A DNA stretch of 64,000 nt from Rhizobacter sp. Root404. Lineage in GTDB: Bacteria > Pseudomonadota > Gammaproteobacteria > Burkholderiales > Burkholderiaceae_C. The position numbers were made by a program, and so were the translations under genes. Of this stretch, positions 36,447 through 46,666 are shown piece by piece (positions within the stretch are counted from its first letter, which is position 1; each line of letters opens with the position of its first letter). The notes under the pieces are model-generated. The model was not told the origin of the DNA. It searched no databases and saw only the letters and a program-made list of their open reading frames with translations. The DNA is taken from assembly GCF_001425865.1 (NCBI RefSeq), contig NZ_LMDS01000001.1:1-64000 (forward strand). Reading direction: 5' to 3'.

Positions 36447-37444
36447 GCGGCCTCCTTCATCGTTTGCTTGTTGGCGTGGACCATGGCCGCCTCGCGCACC
36501 CAGGCCCCGTCGTCCCAGGCCTTGACGCGCGCAGCGAGGCGCTCCTTGTTGCACGGTCCGTCGCCGGCCAGCACGCGCTTGAATTCGCTCCAGTCGATCG
36601 CGCCATAGTCGTACGACTGGCGCGCCTCGTTCCACTTCAAATCGGGATCGGGCAGCGTGACGCCGAGCAGCTTCGCCTGGTCGACCGTGGCGTCGATGAA
36701 CTTCTGGCGCAGCTCGTCGTTGCTGACGCGCTTGATGCCCCAGCGCATCGACTGCGCGCTGTTCGGGCTCTGGTCGTCCGGCGGCCCGAACATCATGATC
36801 GACGGCCACCACCAGCGGTTCACCGCGTCCTGCACCATCGCCTTCTGCGCGTCGGTGCCGTGGGTCATCATCGTCAGCAGCGCCTCGTAGCCCTGGCGCT
36901 GGTGGAAACTCTCCTCGCGGCAGATGCGGATCATCGCGCGCGCATACGGGGCGTACGAGCAGCGGCAGATCGGCACCTGGTTCATGATCGCCGCACCGTC
37001 GACCAGCCAGCCGATCGTGCCCATGTCGGCCCAGCTCAGCGTCGGGTAGTTGAAGATCGAGCTGTACTTGGCCTTGCCGGAATGCAGCGCGTCGAAAAGC
37101 TGGTCGCGGCTCGTGCCCAGCGTCTCGGCGGCGGCGTAGAGGTACAGGCCGTGGCCGCCCTCGTCCTGCACCTTGGCCAGCAGAATCGCCTTGCGCTTGA
37201 GCGTCGGCGCGCGGCCGATCCAGTTGCCCTCGGGCAGCATGCCGACGATCTCGGAGTGCGCGTGCTGGCTGATCTGCCGCACCAGCGTCTTGCGGTAGTG
37301 CTCGGGCATCCAGTCCTTCGCCTCGATGAAATCGCCGGCGTCGATGCGGGCATCGAAGCGTTCCTGCAGCTGCAGTTCCTCGGCCGAACGCAGCGCCTTC
37401 GGCGCCTCGTCCTTGCCCATCGTGTCCATTGCTTGCGTATACAT
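36443..37444 (-). CDS. paaA: Phenylacetyl-CoA epoxidase catalytic subunit PaaA
   Basis: Di-iron monooxygenase that epoxidises the ring of phenylacetyl-CoA. 333 residues. Carboxylate/His ligands are seen in [20 protein letters not shown] (ExxH-like) and [32 protein letters not shown] and [24 protein letters not shown] segments match the family. ATG 37444 follows paaK by 11 nt. Together with paaB, C, D and E the complete ring-oxidising machine is encoded. Confidence 0.97.
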   Translation of the reverse strand: MYTQAMDTMGKDEAPKALRSAEELQLQERFDARIDAGDFIEAKDWMPEHYRKTLVRQISQHAHSEIVGMLPEGNWIGRAPTLKRKAILLAKVQDEGGHGLYLYAAAETLGTSRDQLFDALHSGKAKYSSIFNYPTLSWADMGTIGWLVDGAAIMNQVPICRCSYAPYARAMIRICREESFHQRQGYEALLTMMTHGTDAQKAMVQDAVNRWWWPSIMMFGPPDDQSPNSAQSMRWGIKRVSNDELRQKFIDATVDQAKLLGVTLPDPDLKWNEARQSYDYGAIDWSEFKRVLAGDGPCNKERLAARVKAWDDGAWVREAAMVHANKQTMKEAA

Positions 37445-37455
37445 GGCGTCGTCCT

Positions 37456-38760
<1,305 letters not shown>

Positions 38761-38785
38761 GGTCGATGGGTCTCCTGTGCGTGGG

Positions 38786-39238
38786 TCAGCCGGCGGTGCG
38801 GTCGGGGACCGCCGGCTTGCCCTTCATCGTGTACGAGCGGCCGCGGAACAGCGCGACCCGTTCGCCGCGCTGGTTCGTGACCTCGGTGTCGTAGACGCCG
38901 GTGCGGCCGGCCTTGGTGACCTCGCTGCAGCGCGCGGTCAACACGTCGCCGCCGCGGCCCGGCGCAACGAAGTCGACCGCGAAGCCGGAGGCCACGGTCA
39001 GCTCGTCGTACGAGTTGCAGGCGAACGCGAAGGCCGAATCGGCGAGCGTGGCGATCAGCCCGCCGTGGCAGATGTCGTGGCCGTTCAGCATGTCGTCGCG
39101 CACCGGCATCGTCAGCGTCGCGCGGCCGGGGGCGATCTCGACGATCGTCATGCCGAGCATCTTGGTCGCGCGGTCGTTCGCGAGCATGCCGTCGCGCACG
39201 TGCTCGGCGGTCGCTTGAGCGTCGCGCGGCTCAACCAT
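38786..39238 (-). CDS. paaI: Hotdog-fold phenylacetyl-CoA thioesterase PaaI
   Basis: Rescue thioesterase that releases CoA from dead-end ring-hydroxylated intermediates of the pathway. 150 residues. MLNGHDICHGGLIATLADSAFAFACNS (split) is the PaaI signature with the conserved Asn/Gly-His and Asp; VDFVAPGRGGDVLTARCSEV and GRSYTMKG complete the hotdog core. The start at 39238 lies inside the 3' end of paaH (8-nt overlap), so translation is probably coupled. Confidence 0.94.
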   Translation of the reverse strand: MVEPRDAQATAEHVRDGMLANDRATKMLGMTIVEIAPGRATLTMPVRDDMLNGHDICHGGLIATLADSAFAFACNSYDELTVASGFAVDFVAPGRGGDVLTARCSEVTKAGRTGVYDTEVTNQRGERVALFRGRSYTMKGKPAVPDRTAG

Positions 39239-40754
39239 GGAAGCGCGCGCCGGTGTGCTGCAGCCGCGACAACCGGGGCGCACGCCGGTAACGCACTTCG
39301 CCGTAGTGCGCCTGCAGGTTCGCGAGCACGGTCGCGACGCGCGCCGCGCCGAGTGCATCGGCCCAGGCCAGCGGGCCCACCGGGTACGCGGTGCCGAGCA
39401 CCATCGAGGTGTCGATGTCCTTCGCGGTCGTGCCGGTCCAGGTCATCACGTCGGCGCCTTCGTTCGCGAGGCAGCAGACGATGCGCATCAGCGCCAGGCC
39501 GGCCACGTCGTCGAGTTCGATCAGCGCGATCTTCGCGGCCTGCAGCAGCCCCGCCAGGGCCGGCAGGCGCGCGGCGGCCGCCGGGCTGGCGGTGGCGCCG
39601 AGCGTCGTCGTGGTCGAGAAGTCGCGCGCGAGGTCGAGCAGGATCAGCGCGCCGCTGGCGGCGTCCGCGCTGCGCTGCGCGGCGGTGCGTCCGTCGGTGA
39701 GCGCGATGCGCAGGTCGCCGATCGCCAGCGTTTCGGCCGGCAGGTCGGTGCGGCGCACGATGTGCACGCCGGCGCCGAGCAGGCGCTCGACCAGCGGTGC
39801 GAGCAGGCCGGCCTCTGCTGCCACGTCGAGCGTGCCGTTGCCGTCCGCCGGCGCCACGGTCGCGACGACCGGGGCGGCCACGTCCTTGCCGTAGGCATAG
39901 AAGCCGCGCCCGCTCTTGCGGCCGAAGCGCCCGCTGCGCACCAGTTCCTGCTGGATCAGGTGCGGCGCGTAGCGCGGGTCGTAGGCGGTGGCCTGGAACA
40001 CCGACTCGCTGACCGAGAGGTTCACGTCCAGCCCGATCAGGTCCATCAGCTCGAACGGGCCGAGTGCGAAGCCGCCGGCCTCGCGCATCAGCCGGTCGAT
40101 CGCCGGCGCGGGCGCGATGCGCTCGGCCAGCAGGCGCAGCCCTTCGGCGTAGTACGGCCGCGCGACGCGGTTGACGATGAAGCCCGGCGCGTTCGGCGCA
40201 TCGACCGAGGTCTTGCCCCAGGCCTTCGACAACGCATGCATCGCCGGCACCAGCGCGGGGTCGGTCTCGACGCCGGCGATCACCTCCACCAGCTTCATCC
40301 GCGTGGCCGGGTTGAAGAAGTGCCAGCCGATCAACCGCTGCGGCCGCTGCAGGCCCTGCGCGACCGCGGTGATCGAGATCGACGACGTGTTGGTCGCGAG
40401 CACCGCGTCCGGCCCGAGCGCGGCCTCGAGCTGCGCGAAGACCTGGCGCTTGACCTCGAGCTTCTCGACGATCGCCTCGACGACCAGCCCGCAGCCCGCG
40501 AGCGCGGCGATCGAATCCGCCACCGTGATGCGGCCGTGCACGGCATCGCGCTCGGCGGCGTCGAGCTTGCCACGCTTGACGGCGCCATCCAGGTCGGCAC
40601 CGATGCGCGTCAGCGCCGCTGCGGCGGCGCCGGCCTGTGCGTCATGCAGGCGCACTGCGTGGCCCGACTGCGCGGCCAGCTGCGCGATGCCGGCACCCAT
40701 GCTGCCGGCGCCGATGACGGCGACGGTCGTCTGCTTGTTCAACGAATAGCCCAT
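39231..40754 (-). CDS. paaH: 3-hydroxyacyl-CoA dehydrogenase PaaH
   Basis: NAD-dependent oxidation of 3-hydroxyadipyl-CoA late in the phenylacetate route. 507 residues: Rossmann domain with VAVIGAGSMGAGIAQLAAQSGH (split, about 10-31), ATNTSSISITAVA, and GWHFFNPATRMKLVEVI carrying the catalytic His. Two C-terminal 3HCDH domains follow, with APGFIVNRVARPYYAEGLRL and, in the second, GTAYPVGPLAWADALGAARV. First gene of the minus-strand operon; candidate TetR-type dyads lie about 95-130 nt upstream. No paaF, paaG or paaJ (hydratase, isomerase, thiolase) is seen in the window. Confidence 0.95.
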   Translation of the reverse strand: MGYSLNKQTTVAVIGAGSMGAGIAQLAAQSGHAVRLHDAQAGAAAAALTRIGADLDGAVKRGKLDAAERDAVHGRITVADSIAALAGCGLVVEAIVEKLEVKRQVFAQLEAALGPDAVLATNTSSISITAVAQGLQRPQRLIGWHFFNPATRMKLVEVIAGVETDPALVPAMHALSKAWGKTSVDAPNAPGFIVNRVARPYYAEGLRLLAERIAPAPAIDRLMREAGGFALGPFELMDLIGLDVNLSVSESVFQATAYDPRYAPHLIQQELVRSGRFGRKSGRGFYAYGKDVAAPVVATVAPADGNGTLDVAAEAGLLAPLVERLLGAGVHIVRRTDLPAETLAIGDLRIALTDGRTAAQRSADAASGALILLDLARDFSTTTTLGATASPAAAARLPALAGLLQAAKIALIELDDVAGLALMRIVCCLANEGADVMTWTGTTAKDIDTSMVLGTAYPVGPLAWADALGAARVATVLANLQAHYGEVRYRRAPRLSRLQHTGARFHG

Positions 40755-40846
40755 GAAAACCTTTGCCAGCGGAAGGGGAGGCAGCCAGTGTGCGGCGCGC
40801 CCGGGAATCGGTCAAAAGGGCTTGCGAGTGCCCCGACAAAACATAT

Positions 40847-40883
40847 TCGACCGTCCGGTCGGTAAATAATACGGTCGGACCGG
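40847..40883. promoter_or_regulatory. Paired dyads upstream of paaH (PaaR-like operator)
   Basis: Two inverted repeats about ten bases apart: GACCG-TC-CGGTC at 40849-40860 (extended by one mismatch to CGACCG...CGGTCGG) and CGGTC-G-GACCG at 40872-40882, with the A/T-rich aaataata between them. Their GACCG/CGGTC half-sites resemble operators of the TetR-family regulator PaaR that controls betaproteobacterial paa operons. The paaR gene itself is not in the window. Confidence 0.65.
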
Positions 40884-40921
40884 GGCGATTGCAAGCGCGC
40901 ATCGCCAGGGTTAACCCGGCG

Positions 40922-41551
40922 TCAGACGCCCGGGTGTGGGCGCCCGTCGTGCGGCAGTCGGGCCGCCACGCCGGCGACGAAGCGTCCGAACGCGTCGAGC
41001 AGGGGCGCGGCGTCGAAGGTCGGACCCTCCAGCATCGCCAGGGCGTGCACGGTCGCTTCCAGCGTCGAGACCTGGTCGGCGCGCCGTGCCGCGCGGATGG
41101 CGCGGTAGCGGGTGGGTGCCGGTGCGTCGAGCGACAGCCGCGGCAGCGCGGCCAGCGCCGGGTGCTCGAGCAACATCCGCAGGCTCTTGCGCCACGTCGC
41201 GTCGAGCACCACCAGCCGCACGGGTGTCGCGCCGGCGGTCGCCGCCGTTGCAGCCGGCGCCGGCGCTGCGGGCACGTCGGGGTACAGCAGCCGCGTGTCC
41301 CGCCCGGGCCGCCACAGCAGCGCCTGCAGCGCGTCGGGTGCGAAACGCTCGCCGACCGCGACCTCGCAGTGCGCGAGCGACAGCCGCAGCAGCGCCACGC
41401 TGTTCTTCGCCTGGCGCTGTTCCTGCGGGTGTTGCAGCACCAGCACCTCGGTGACGTGCGCGGTGGGCGCCGCCAGCGCGCACAGGCAGGTCGGCGGCGG
41501 ACGCAGGCAGCGCGGGCAGGTCGCGCGAGCGGGAGTGGACGTGCGGGTCAA
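40922..41551 (-). CDS. tapT: tRNA-uridine aminocarboxypropyltransferase (DTW domain, TapT)
   Basis: Adds the 3-amino-3-carboxypropyl group from SAM to uridine 47 of tRNAs (acp3U). 209 residues. The cysteines of CPRCLRPPPTCLCAL (about 12-26) fit the family's metal-binding motif. VLVLQHPQEQRQAKNSVALLRLSL is the conserved SPOUT-type start, and VVLDATWRKSLRML carries the DTW-family core as D-A-T-W. An Ala/Pro-rich insert (about 99-115) is unusual. It stands alone on the minus strand upstream of the paa operator. Confidence 0.88.
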   Translation of the reverse strand: MTRTSTPARATCPRCLRPPPTCLCALAAPTAHVTEVLVLQHPQEQRQAKNSVALLRLSLAHCEVAVGERFAPDALQALLWRPGRDTRLLYPDVPAAPAPAATAATAGATPVRLVVLDATWRKSLRMLLEHPALAALPRLSLDAPAPTRYRAIRAARRADQVSTLEATVHALAMLEGPTFDAAPLLDAFGRFVAGVAARLPHDGRPHPGV

Positions 41552-41676
41552 GCTCGCATGGTCGCACGCCGCCTGTCGGGCGGATGATGTCGATCCGGCG
41601 TCCCGTCGCTCGTCGATGAGATGCGCGGCGCCCTCAGGTGGGCGCGCCGACCGGTCAACCTCACAGGAGTGCAGAC

Positions 41677-42045
41677 ATGTCCTACATCGATGGTTTCGTG
41701 ATCGCGGTCCCCACCGCCAACAAGCAGAAGTTCATCGAGCATGCGCGCCAGCTCGACCCGATCTTCCTCGAGCTCGGCGCGATCCGGGTGATCGAGGGTT
41801 GGGGCGACGACGTCCCCGACGGCAAGGTCACCGACTTCCGCCGCGCCGTCCAGGCCACGGCCGAGGAGACGGTGGCCTTTTCATGGGTCGAATGGCCGGA
41901 CAAGGCCACGCGCGACGCCGGCATGAAAAAGATGATGGAAGACCCGCGGATGGACCCGTCCGCACCCGGCAACCTGCCCATGCCGTTCGACGGCAAACGC
42001 ATGATCTTCGGGGGCTTCGAACCGGTGGTCGAGGTGAAGGCCTGA
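41677..42045 (+). CDS. DUF1428 family protein
   Basis: 122 residues, cytosolic, ferredoxin-like alpha/beta fold. MSYIDGFVIAVPTANKQKFIEHA is the standard opening of the family; WGDDVPDGKVTDFRRAVQA and FSWVEWPDKATRDAGMKKMMEDPRM follow, and it ends MIFGGFEPVVEV. Function unknown. ATG 41677 has a clear caggag ribosome-binding site seven bases upstream. Convergent with the CoA-transferase gene. Confidence 0.9.
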   Translation: MSYIDGFVIAVPTANKQKFIEHARQLDPIFLELGAIRVIEGWGDDVPDGKVTDFRRAVQATAEETVAFSWVEWPDKATRDAGMKKMMEDPRMDPSAPGNLPMPFDGKRMIFGGFEPVVEVKA

Positions 42046-42072
42046 CCGGCGCGAGGGCGGCGAGCGTTCCAC

Positions 42073-43200
42073 TCAGCCGCCGGGCCGGCGCGGCGGCAGC
42101 TCGGCGTGCTGCCCGATGTCCGGCAGTGCGGCGAAGGTCGGCTCGTCCCACTCGGTGACGTAGGGCGGCGCCGGCACCTTGACGGTCATCCCGTGGACGT
42201 CCATGTCGCGCGTTCGCAGTTGCGGATGCTGGATCAGGTCGTGCACGGAATTGATCGCACCGAACGCCGTCTGCGCCTCGGTCAGGCGGTCGACCGCCTC
42301 GGCGTAGGTCAGCCCCGAGAAGACCTGCTGGACGCGGGCCTCGAGGTCGTCCCGGTTCGCGGTGCGCCGGCTGTTGCTGTCGAAGCGCGGATCGGTGGCG
42401 AGCTCGGGCAGGCGGACCACCGAGGTGCAGAAGCTGACCCACTCGCGCTCGTTCTGGATCGACAGCACGATGTCGCGGCCGTCGGTGCAGGTGAACGCGC
42501 CATAGGGCGCGATGCTCGGGTGCTTGAGGCCGACGCGGTCGGGTGCGCTGTTGCCGTAGCGCGCCTGCAGGTACGGCACGGCCATCAGTTCCGCCGCCGA
42601 ATCGAACAGCGAGACCTTGATGCCGCTGCCGGTGCCGGTGCGGGCCAGCTGCAGCAGGGCCTGCTGGATGCCGATCAGCGCGTTCATGCCAGCCGTGATG
42701 TCGCAGATCGACACGCCGATGCGGCCCCACGGCCCGGGCGCGCCGCTGACCGCGACCAGGCCGCTCTCGGCTTGCACGAGCAGGTCGTAGGCCTTCAGGT
42801 TCTTCAGCGGGCCGCTCTCGCCGTAGCCGGAGATGTCGCAGGTGATCAGCCGCGGGTGGCGCGCCCGCAGGCTGTCCGAGCCGAAGCCGAGCCGCTCGGC
42901 GGCCCCCGGTGCGAGGTTCTGGATGAACACGTCCGCGCCGGCGACGAGCTCCGCCAGCGTCGCCTTCGCGTCCTCCTGCCGCAGGTCGAGCGCAACCGAC
43001 TCCTTGCCGCGGTTGATCCAGACGAAGTACGACGACTCGCCGTGCACCGCCTTGTCGTAGCCGCGGGCGAAGTCGCCCTCGGGCCGTTCGATCTTGATCA
43101 CCCGCGCGCCGGCATCGGCCAGGCGGCTCGAGCAATATGGGGCCGCCACCGCCTGCTCGAGCGCGACGACGACGATGCCTTGCAGAGGTTTGATGGTCAT
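42073..43200 (-). CDS. Family III CoA-transferase (CaiB/BaiF)
   Basis: Moves CoA between carboxylic acids through an aspartyl-CoA anhydride. 375 residues. GIVVVALEQAVAAPYCSSRLADAGARVIKIE (split, about 8-38) and NLAPGAAERLGFG are family signatures; AYDLLVQAESGL (about 148) carries the likely catalytic aspartate, and DISGYGESGP precedes it. It is clearly related to the second CoA-transferase at 51174. It faces an acyl-CoA dehydrogenase gene across a 221-nt divergent gap, and an enolase-superfamily remnant lies beyond, suggesting catabolism of an unidentified carboxylic acid. Substrate unknown. Confidence 0.88.
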   Translation of the reverse strand: MTIKPLQGIVVVALEQAVAAPYCSSRLADAGARVIKIERPEGDFARGYDKAVHGESSYFVWINRGKESVALDLRQEDAKATLAELVAGADVFIQNLAPGAAERLGFGSDSLRARHPRLITCDISGYGESGPLKNLKAYDLLVQAESGLVAVSGAPGPWGRIGVSICDITAGMNALIGIQQALLQLARTGTGSGIKVSLFDSAAELMAVPYLQARYGNSAPDRVGLKHPSIAPYGAFTCTDGRDIVLSIQNEREWVSFCTSVVRLPELATDPRFDSNSRRTANRDDLEARVQQVFSGLTYAEAVDRLTEAQTAFGAINSVHDLIQHPQLRTRDMDVHGMTVKVPAPPYVTEWDEPTFAALPDIGQHAELPPRRPGG

Positions 43201-43421
43201 GGGCGGCGAAGGTTGGGGTGCCGGGAGAGTGGATCACACCGTGCGGGCGCCATCCACGGGGTGCGCCCCCACGTTGCGCCAGATTGAGCTTCCCTCCGCC
43301 GCGAGACTCCCGCATGCTCGGTGTTTTCCATCCGCGCAGGGGCATGCACGTGAGCAGCGAAGCAGGGACGCCTCGCGATCCGCGCCCAAGCCGACATCAC
43401 CTCTGCCTGAACCGCCACGCC

Positions 43422-44582
43422 ATGCGAACCACCCCCGAGAGACACCCGGAAATCCGCGACGCCATCCGCGGCCTGTGCGCCGACTTTCCGGATGCGTACC
43501 ACCGCGACGTCGACGCCCGGCGCGCCTACCCCGAGGCCTTCGTCGCCGCGCTGACCCGGGCCGGCTGGCTCGCCGCGATGATCCCGACCGCCTACGGCGG
43601 CTCCGGGCTGGGATTGTCCGAGGCGAGCGTGGTGATGGAGGAGATCAACCGCTGCGGCGGCAACGCCGGCGCCTGCCACGGTCAGATGTACAACATGGGC
43701 ACGCTGTTGCGCCACGGCTCCCCGGCCCAGAAGGACCTGTACCTGCCGAAGATCGCCAGCGGCGAGTGGCGGCTCCAATCGATGGGCGTGACCGAGCCCA
43801 CGACCGGGACCGACACCACCCGGATCAAGACCAGCGCCGTGCGCCGCGGGGACCGCTATGTCGTCAATGGCCAGAAGGTGTGGATCTCGCGGGTGCAGCA
43901 CTCCGACTTCATGATCCTGCTGGCGCGCACGACACCGCTGGCCGAGGTGCGCAAGAAGACCCAGGGCCTGTCGATCTTCATGGTCGATCTGCGCGACGCG
44001 GTCGGCAACGGGCTGACGGTGCGGCCGATCCCGAACATGGTCAACCACGAGACCAACGAACTGTTCTTCGAGAACCTCGAGATCCCGGCGGAGAACCTGA
44101 TCGGCGAGGAAGGCCAGGGGTTCCGGTACCTGCTGGACGGGCTGAACGCCGAGCGCACCCTGATCGCCGCGGAGTGCATCGGCGACGGCCACTGGTTCAT
44201 CGACCGGGTGTCGGCCTATGTCAAGGACCGCGTCGTGTTCGGCCGGCCGATCGGCCAGAACCAGGGCGTGCAATTCCCGATCGCCGAGGCCTACATCGAG
44301 GTGGAGGCCGCCAACCTGATGCGCTGGCAGGCCTGCGACCTGTTCGACGCGCACCAGCCCTGCGGGGCCGAGGCCAACATGGCCAAGTACCTGGCCGCCA
44401 AGGCGAGCTGGGAGGCGGCCAATGCCGCGATCCAGTTTCACGGCGGGTTCGGCTTCGCCTGCGAATACGACGTCGAGCGCAAGTTCCGCGAGACCCGCCT
44501 GTACCAGGTCGCACCGATCTCGACCAACCTGATCCTGAGCTTCGTGGCCGAGCACCTGCTTGGCCTGCCGCGCTCCTTTTGA
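43422..44582 (+). CDS. Acyl-CoA dehydrogenase family protein
   Basis: FAD-dependent dehydrogenase, 386 residues. TEPTTGTDTTRIKTSA (about 120-135) and WISRVQHSDFMILLAR form the flavin-binding beta-domain; FGRPIGQNQGVQFPIAEAYIEVEA and FHGGFGFACEYDVERKFRE are C-terminal signatures. Where most short/medium-chain enzymes have the catalytic glutamate in YEGTSE, this protein has LYQVAPISTN. The base must therefore lie elsewhere (as in isovaleryl-CoA dehydrogenase) or the reaction differs. ATG 43422 was chosen as the first Met before RTTPERHPEIRDAI; upstream in-frame codons lie in the divergent promoter gap. Confidence 0.88.
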   Translation: MRTTPERHPEIRDAIRGLCADFPDAYHRDVDARRAYPEAFVAALTRAGWLAAMIPTAYGGSGLGLSEASVVMEEINRCGGNAGACHGQMYNMGTLLRHGSPAQKDLYLPKIASGEWRLQSMGVTEPTTGTDTTRIKTSAVRRGDRYVVNGQKVWISRVQHSDFMILLARTTPLAEVRKKTQGLSIFMVDLRDAVGNGLTVRPIPNMVNHETNELFFENLEIPAENLIGEEGQGFRYLLDGLNAERTLIAAECIGDGHWFIDRVSAYVKDRVVFGRPIGQNQGVQFPIAEAYIEVEAANLMRWQACDLFDAHQPCGAEANMAKYLAAKASWEAANAAIQFHGGFGFACEYDVERKFRETRLYQVAPISTNLILSFVAEHLLGLPRSF

Positions 44583-44598
44583 ATGAAGGCGGTTCGGC

Positions 44599-44622
44599 CG
44601 GCCCGGTGAGTCGCGCGGGCCG
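44599..44622. terminator. Hairpin after the acyl-CoA dehydrogenase gene
   Basis: CGGCCCG, a 10-nt loop, then CGGGCCG, 17 nt after the stop, followed by tgttggc. It may also serve the opposing remnant. Confidence 0.4.
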
Positions 44623-44647
44623 TGTTGGCATCGGCCCCGTCAGGCGA

Positions 44648-44862
44648 TCAGCCGGCCATCGCCTTCATCTCGCGGAACAGATCCGCCTTGCCTTCGAAGC
44701 CGATGCCTGGCAGATCGGGCAGCGTGACGTAGCTGTTGTCGACCTTCACGCCATCGGGGAACCCACCGAACGGCTGGAACAGGTCGGGGTAGGACTCGTT
44801 ACCGCCAAGGCCCAGGCCAGCCGCGATGTTCAGCGACATCTGGTGGCCACCGTGCGGGATGC
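44648..44862 (-). pseudogene. 3' remnant of a mandelate racemase/muconate-lactonizing (enolase superfamily) gene
   Basis: About 71 codons on the minus strand read CIPHGGHQMSLNIAAGLGLG, then NESYPDLFQPFGGFPDG and VTLPDLPGIGFEGKADLF. This is the C-terminal barrel end of enolase-superfamily sugar-acid or hydroxy-acid dehydratases, which are normally about 370-400 residues. Upstream of the Cys codon the similarity stops and an in-frame stop appears within five codons, so about 80% of the gene is gone. Its terminal Met/Ser codons could still start a 63-residue peptide, but no product is expected. The break point marks the border to the more AT-rich block at 44.9-45.7 kb. Confidence 0.75.
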
Positions 44863-44956
44863 AGCGCCTGGAATTTCATCCGGGAGATGAGACCCGCGGA
44901 TCAGCGAGCGCGGCATTCATCTCTGAACCCAGCATCGCCGCGCCGTCGCTGATCCC

Positions 44957-45613
44957 TCACTTCAATGGTGCCTTCGTCCAGTGCAGTGGACGAGCCCGCA
45001 AGATCAGGGCAATGCCGACCGCAGCGGCGGCGAGGAGTGTCAGATCCGGAGGAACATCAAAGAAGAGCGCCGCTTGTGCTCCCACAAAACACCATGCGAC
45101 AGGAACGGCGAGAGGCGCGCGCGGGTACGGAGCAGTGAGGAGCGAGAGCATCCCAACGGTAAACAACGCGGTGGGGCAAGGCAGGCCAAATGTCGGCAGT
45201 TCAGGGTAGCGATGGCCGGCAACAATGGACCACGCCGGATAGACGGCCAGGGCGAGCACGATCAAGCCCATTCCGAGCATTGGCCACGCCCCGACAGTGG
45301 CGTGGAAGCGAAGTCGTCGCTGAATGACTCCTTGCCGAATGAACACACTCGCACCGACTACTGACGCGGCCGCGAAAGCGTAGGCAAGAGGGTTGACGGC
45401 CGCAAAGAACGCGAGGTGGTAGGCAAGACCGGTCCACAGCCACAGGAAACCGAGGATTGCCGAAATGACGACACCGGAGTGGCGATGCGGTCGAACTGCC
45501 AAGTAGACAGCGAGGAGCGCGATCGCCAGGAGCAGGACTTGTGTGGGCCAGACGGCAATGTTGTATTGACGGATGACGCCAAAGAACTGGTCAATGGTGA
45601 GAGGGATGTGCAT
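44957..45613 (-). CDS. DUF6064-type integral membrane protein
   Basis: 218 residues with about seven hydrophobic segments (for example QVLLLAIALLAVYLAV, AILGFLWLWTGLAYHLAFF, GLIVLALAVYPAWSIVAG, LLAAAAVGIALIL). The N-terminus IPLTIDQFFGVIRQYNIAVWP is the DUF6064 start motif. Function unknown. ATG 45613 (MHIPL) is preferred over an upstream TTG. Codon use is visibly less G/C-biased than in the neighbours (more A and T at third positions), which together with the truncated gene beside it suggests acquired DNA. Confidence 0.75.
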   Translation of the reverse strand: MHIPLTIDQFFGVIRQYNIAVWPTQVLLLAIALLAVYLAVRPHRHSGVVISAILGFLWLWTGLAYHLAFFAAVNPLAYAFAAASVVGASVFIRQGVIQRRLRFHATVGAWPMLGMGLIVLALAVYPAWSIVAGHRYPELPTFGLPCPTALFTVGMLSLLTAPYPRAPLAVPVAWCFVGAQAALFFDVPPDLTLLAAAAVGIALILRARPLHWTKAPLK

Positions 45614-45763
45614 GCTCAAATCCAGGAGACCGACGAATGGCGCCAGCGATGCAGCGCGTCGCCACCACCTCTTCTAGTTGACGCGCGCACGCGACGAATT
45701 GCGCAGAATCAAGATGCACCCGTGTGCCGCGATGTAGCGCATGCGGCACTTGATACGCTGGCC

Positions 45764-46648
45764 TTAACGACCTCGTCGGGACGCACCGCCCTCGGCCAGG
45801 CCGCCCAGCGCGGCTTGCACCAGCGCTTCCAGGGCTTTCACGGGCTCCGCGGCCCGCAGATCGGGGCGCGTCACCGACAACACCGTGCTGCGCAGTGCCG
45901 GCAGTCCGAGATCCTCATCGACCTGCCGGGCGGCTCGCGGCGCGCCGAGGTCCATGCGGGCCGTGACGCCGACGCCGGCCGCGTCGGCCGCCCACATCGC
46001 AGTCACGCTCGCGGTACTGAAGGCGACCGTCCAGGCGATGCCAGCGCATTCGAGGGCGGCCAACGCATCGTCCCGATAGATGCACGGCCCGTCAAGCAGC
46101 ACCAAGGGCAGGGGGCTTGGCCGATGCCACTCGAAGCCGCGTCGGGCGTGCCAGTGTGACCGGCGCTCCACCGACAGCGTGGCGCGGGCAGGCGCACGTC
46201 GCGAGATCACGAGGGCCAGGTCGAGCTCGCCGCGTCGCGCCAGCGTCGAGATGGTCGCGTTGCGCTCGATGACGGCCGTGACGCCCACACCAGGGTGGGC
46301 CCGGCGGTAGCGCTGGAGCGTACTGGCCAGCTTCGACGACGCGAAGTCCTGGGGCATGCCGAAGCGCACATGGCCCGACAACGCCTTGGTCCCCAGGTCC
46401 GCCTCGGCTGCCTGCGCCGTGGCCAGCAGCACCTTCGCGTGCCGCAGGAGCGCCTGGCCTTCGTCCGAGAGCCGCATGCCGCGAGCCCCCCGGACGAACA
46501 GCTTTCGGCCCAGGCGGTGTTCCAGCGCGGCGATCTGCAGGCTCACCGCGGACGGGGTACGGCTGACCGTTTCGCCGGCGCTGCTCAGCGTGCCGCCTTG
46601 GGCCAGTGCCACAAACGAACGGAGGGAAGGGTGAATCAGGTGGGACAT
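45764..46648 (-). CDS. LysR-family transcriptional regulator
   Basis: 294 residues. N-terminal winged helix (about 1-62): LRSFVALAQGGTLSSAGETVSRTPSAVSLQIAALEHRLG (split) with the recognition helix SAVSLQI. A periplasmic-binding-like effector domain follows from about residue 90 (GHVRFGMPQDFASSKLASTL). Divergent from the DUF4865 gene at 46747 with 98 nt between, and that gap contains a perfect 29-bp palindrome, so it probably controls both itself and its neighbour. LysR/DUF4865 pairing is common in proteobacteria. Effector unknown. Confidence 0.9.
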   Translation of the reverse strand: MSHLIHPSLRSFVALAQGGTLSSAGETVSRTPSAVSLQIAALEHRLGRKLFVRGARGMRLSDEGQALLRHAKVLLATAQAAEADLGTKALSGHVRFGMPQDFASSKLASTLQRYRRAHPGVGVTAVIERNATISTLARRGELDLALVISRRAPARATLSVERRSHWHARRGFEWHRPSPLPLVLLDGPCIYRDDALAALECAGIAWTVAFSTASVTAMWAADAAGVGVTARMDLGAPRAARQVDEDLGLPALRSTVLSVTRPDLRAAEPVKALEALVQAALGGLAEGGASRRGR

Positions 46649-46666
46649 GGCGGGGTGAGCCGTGGC

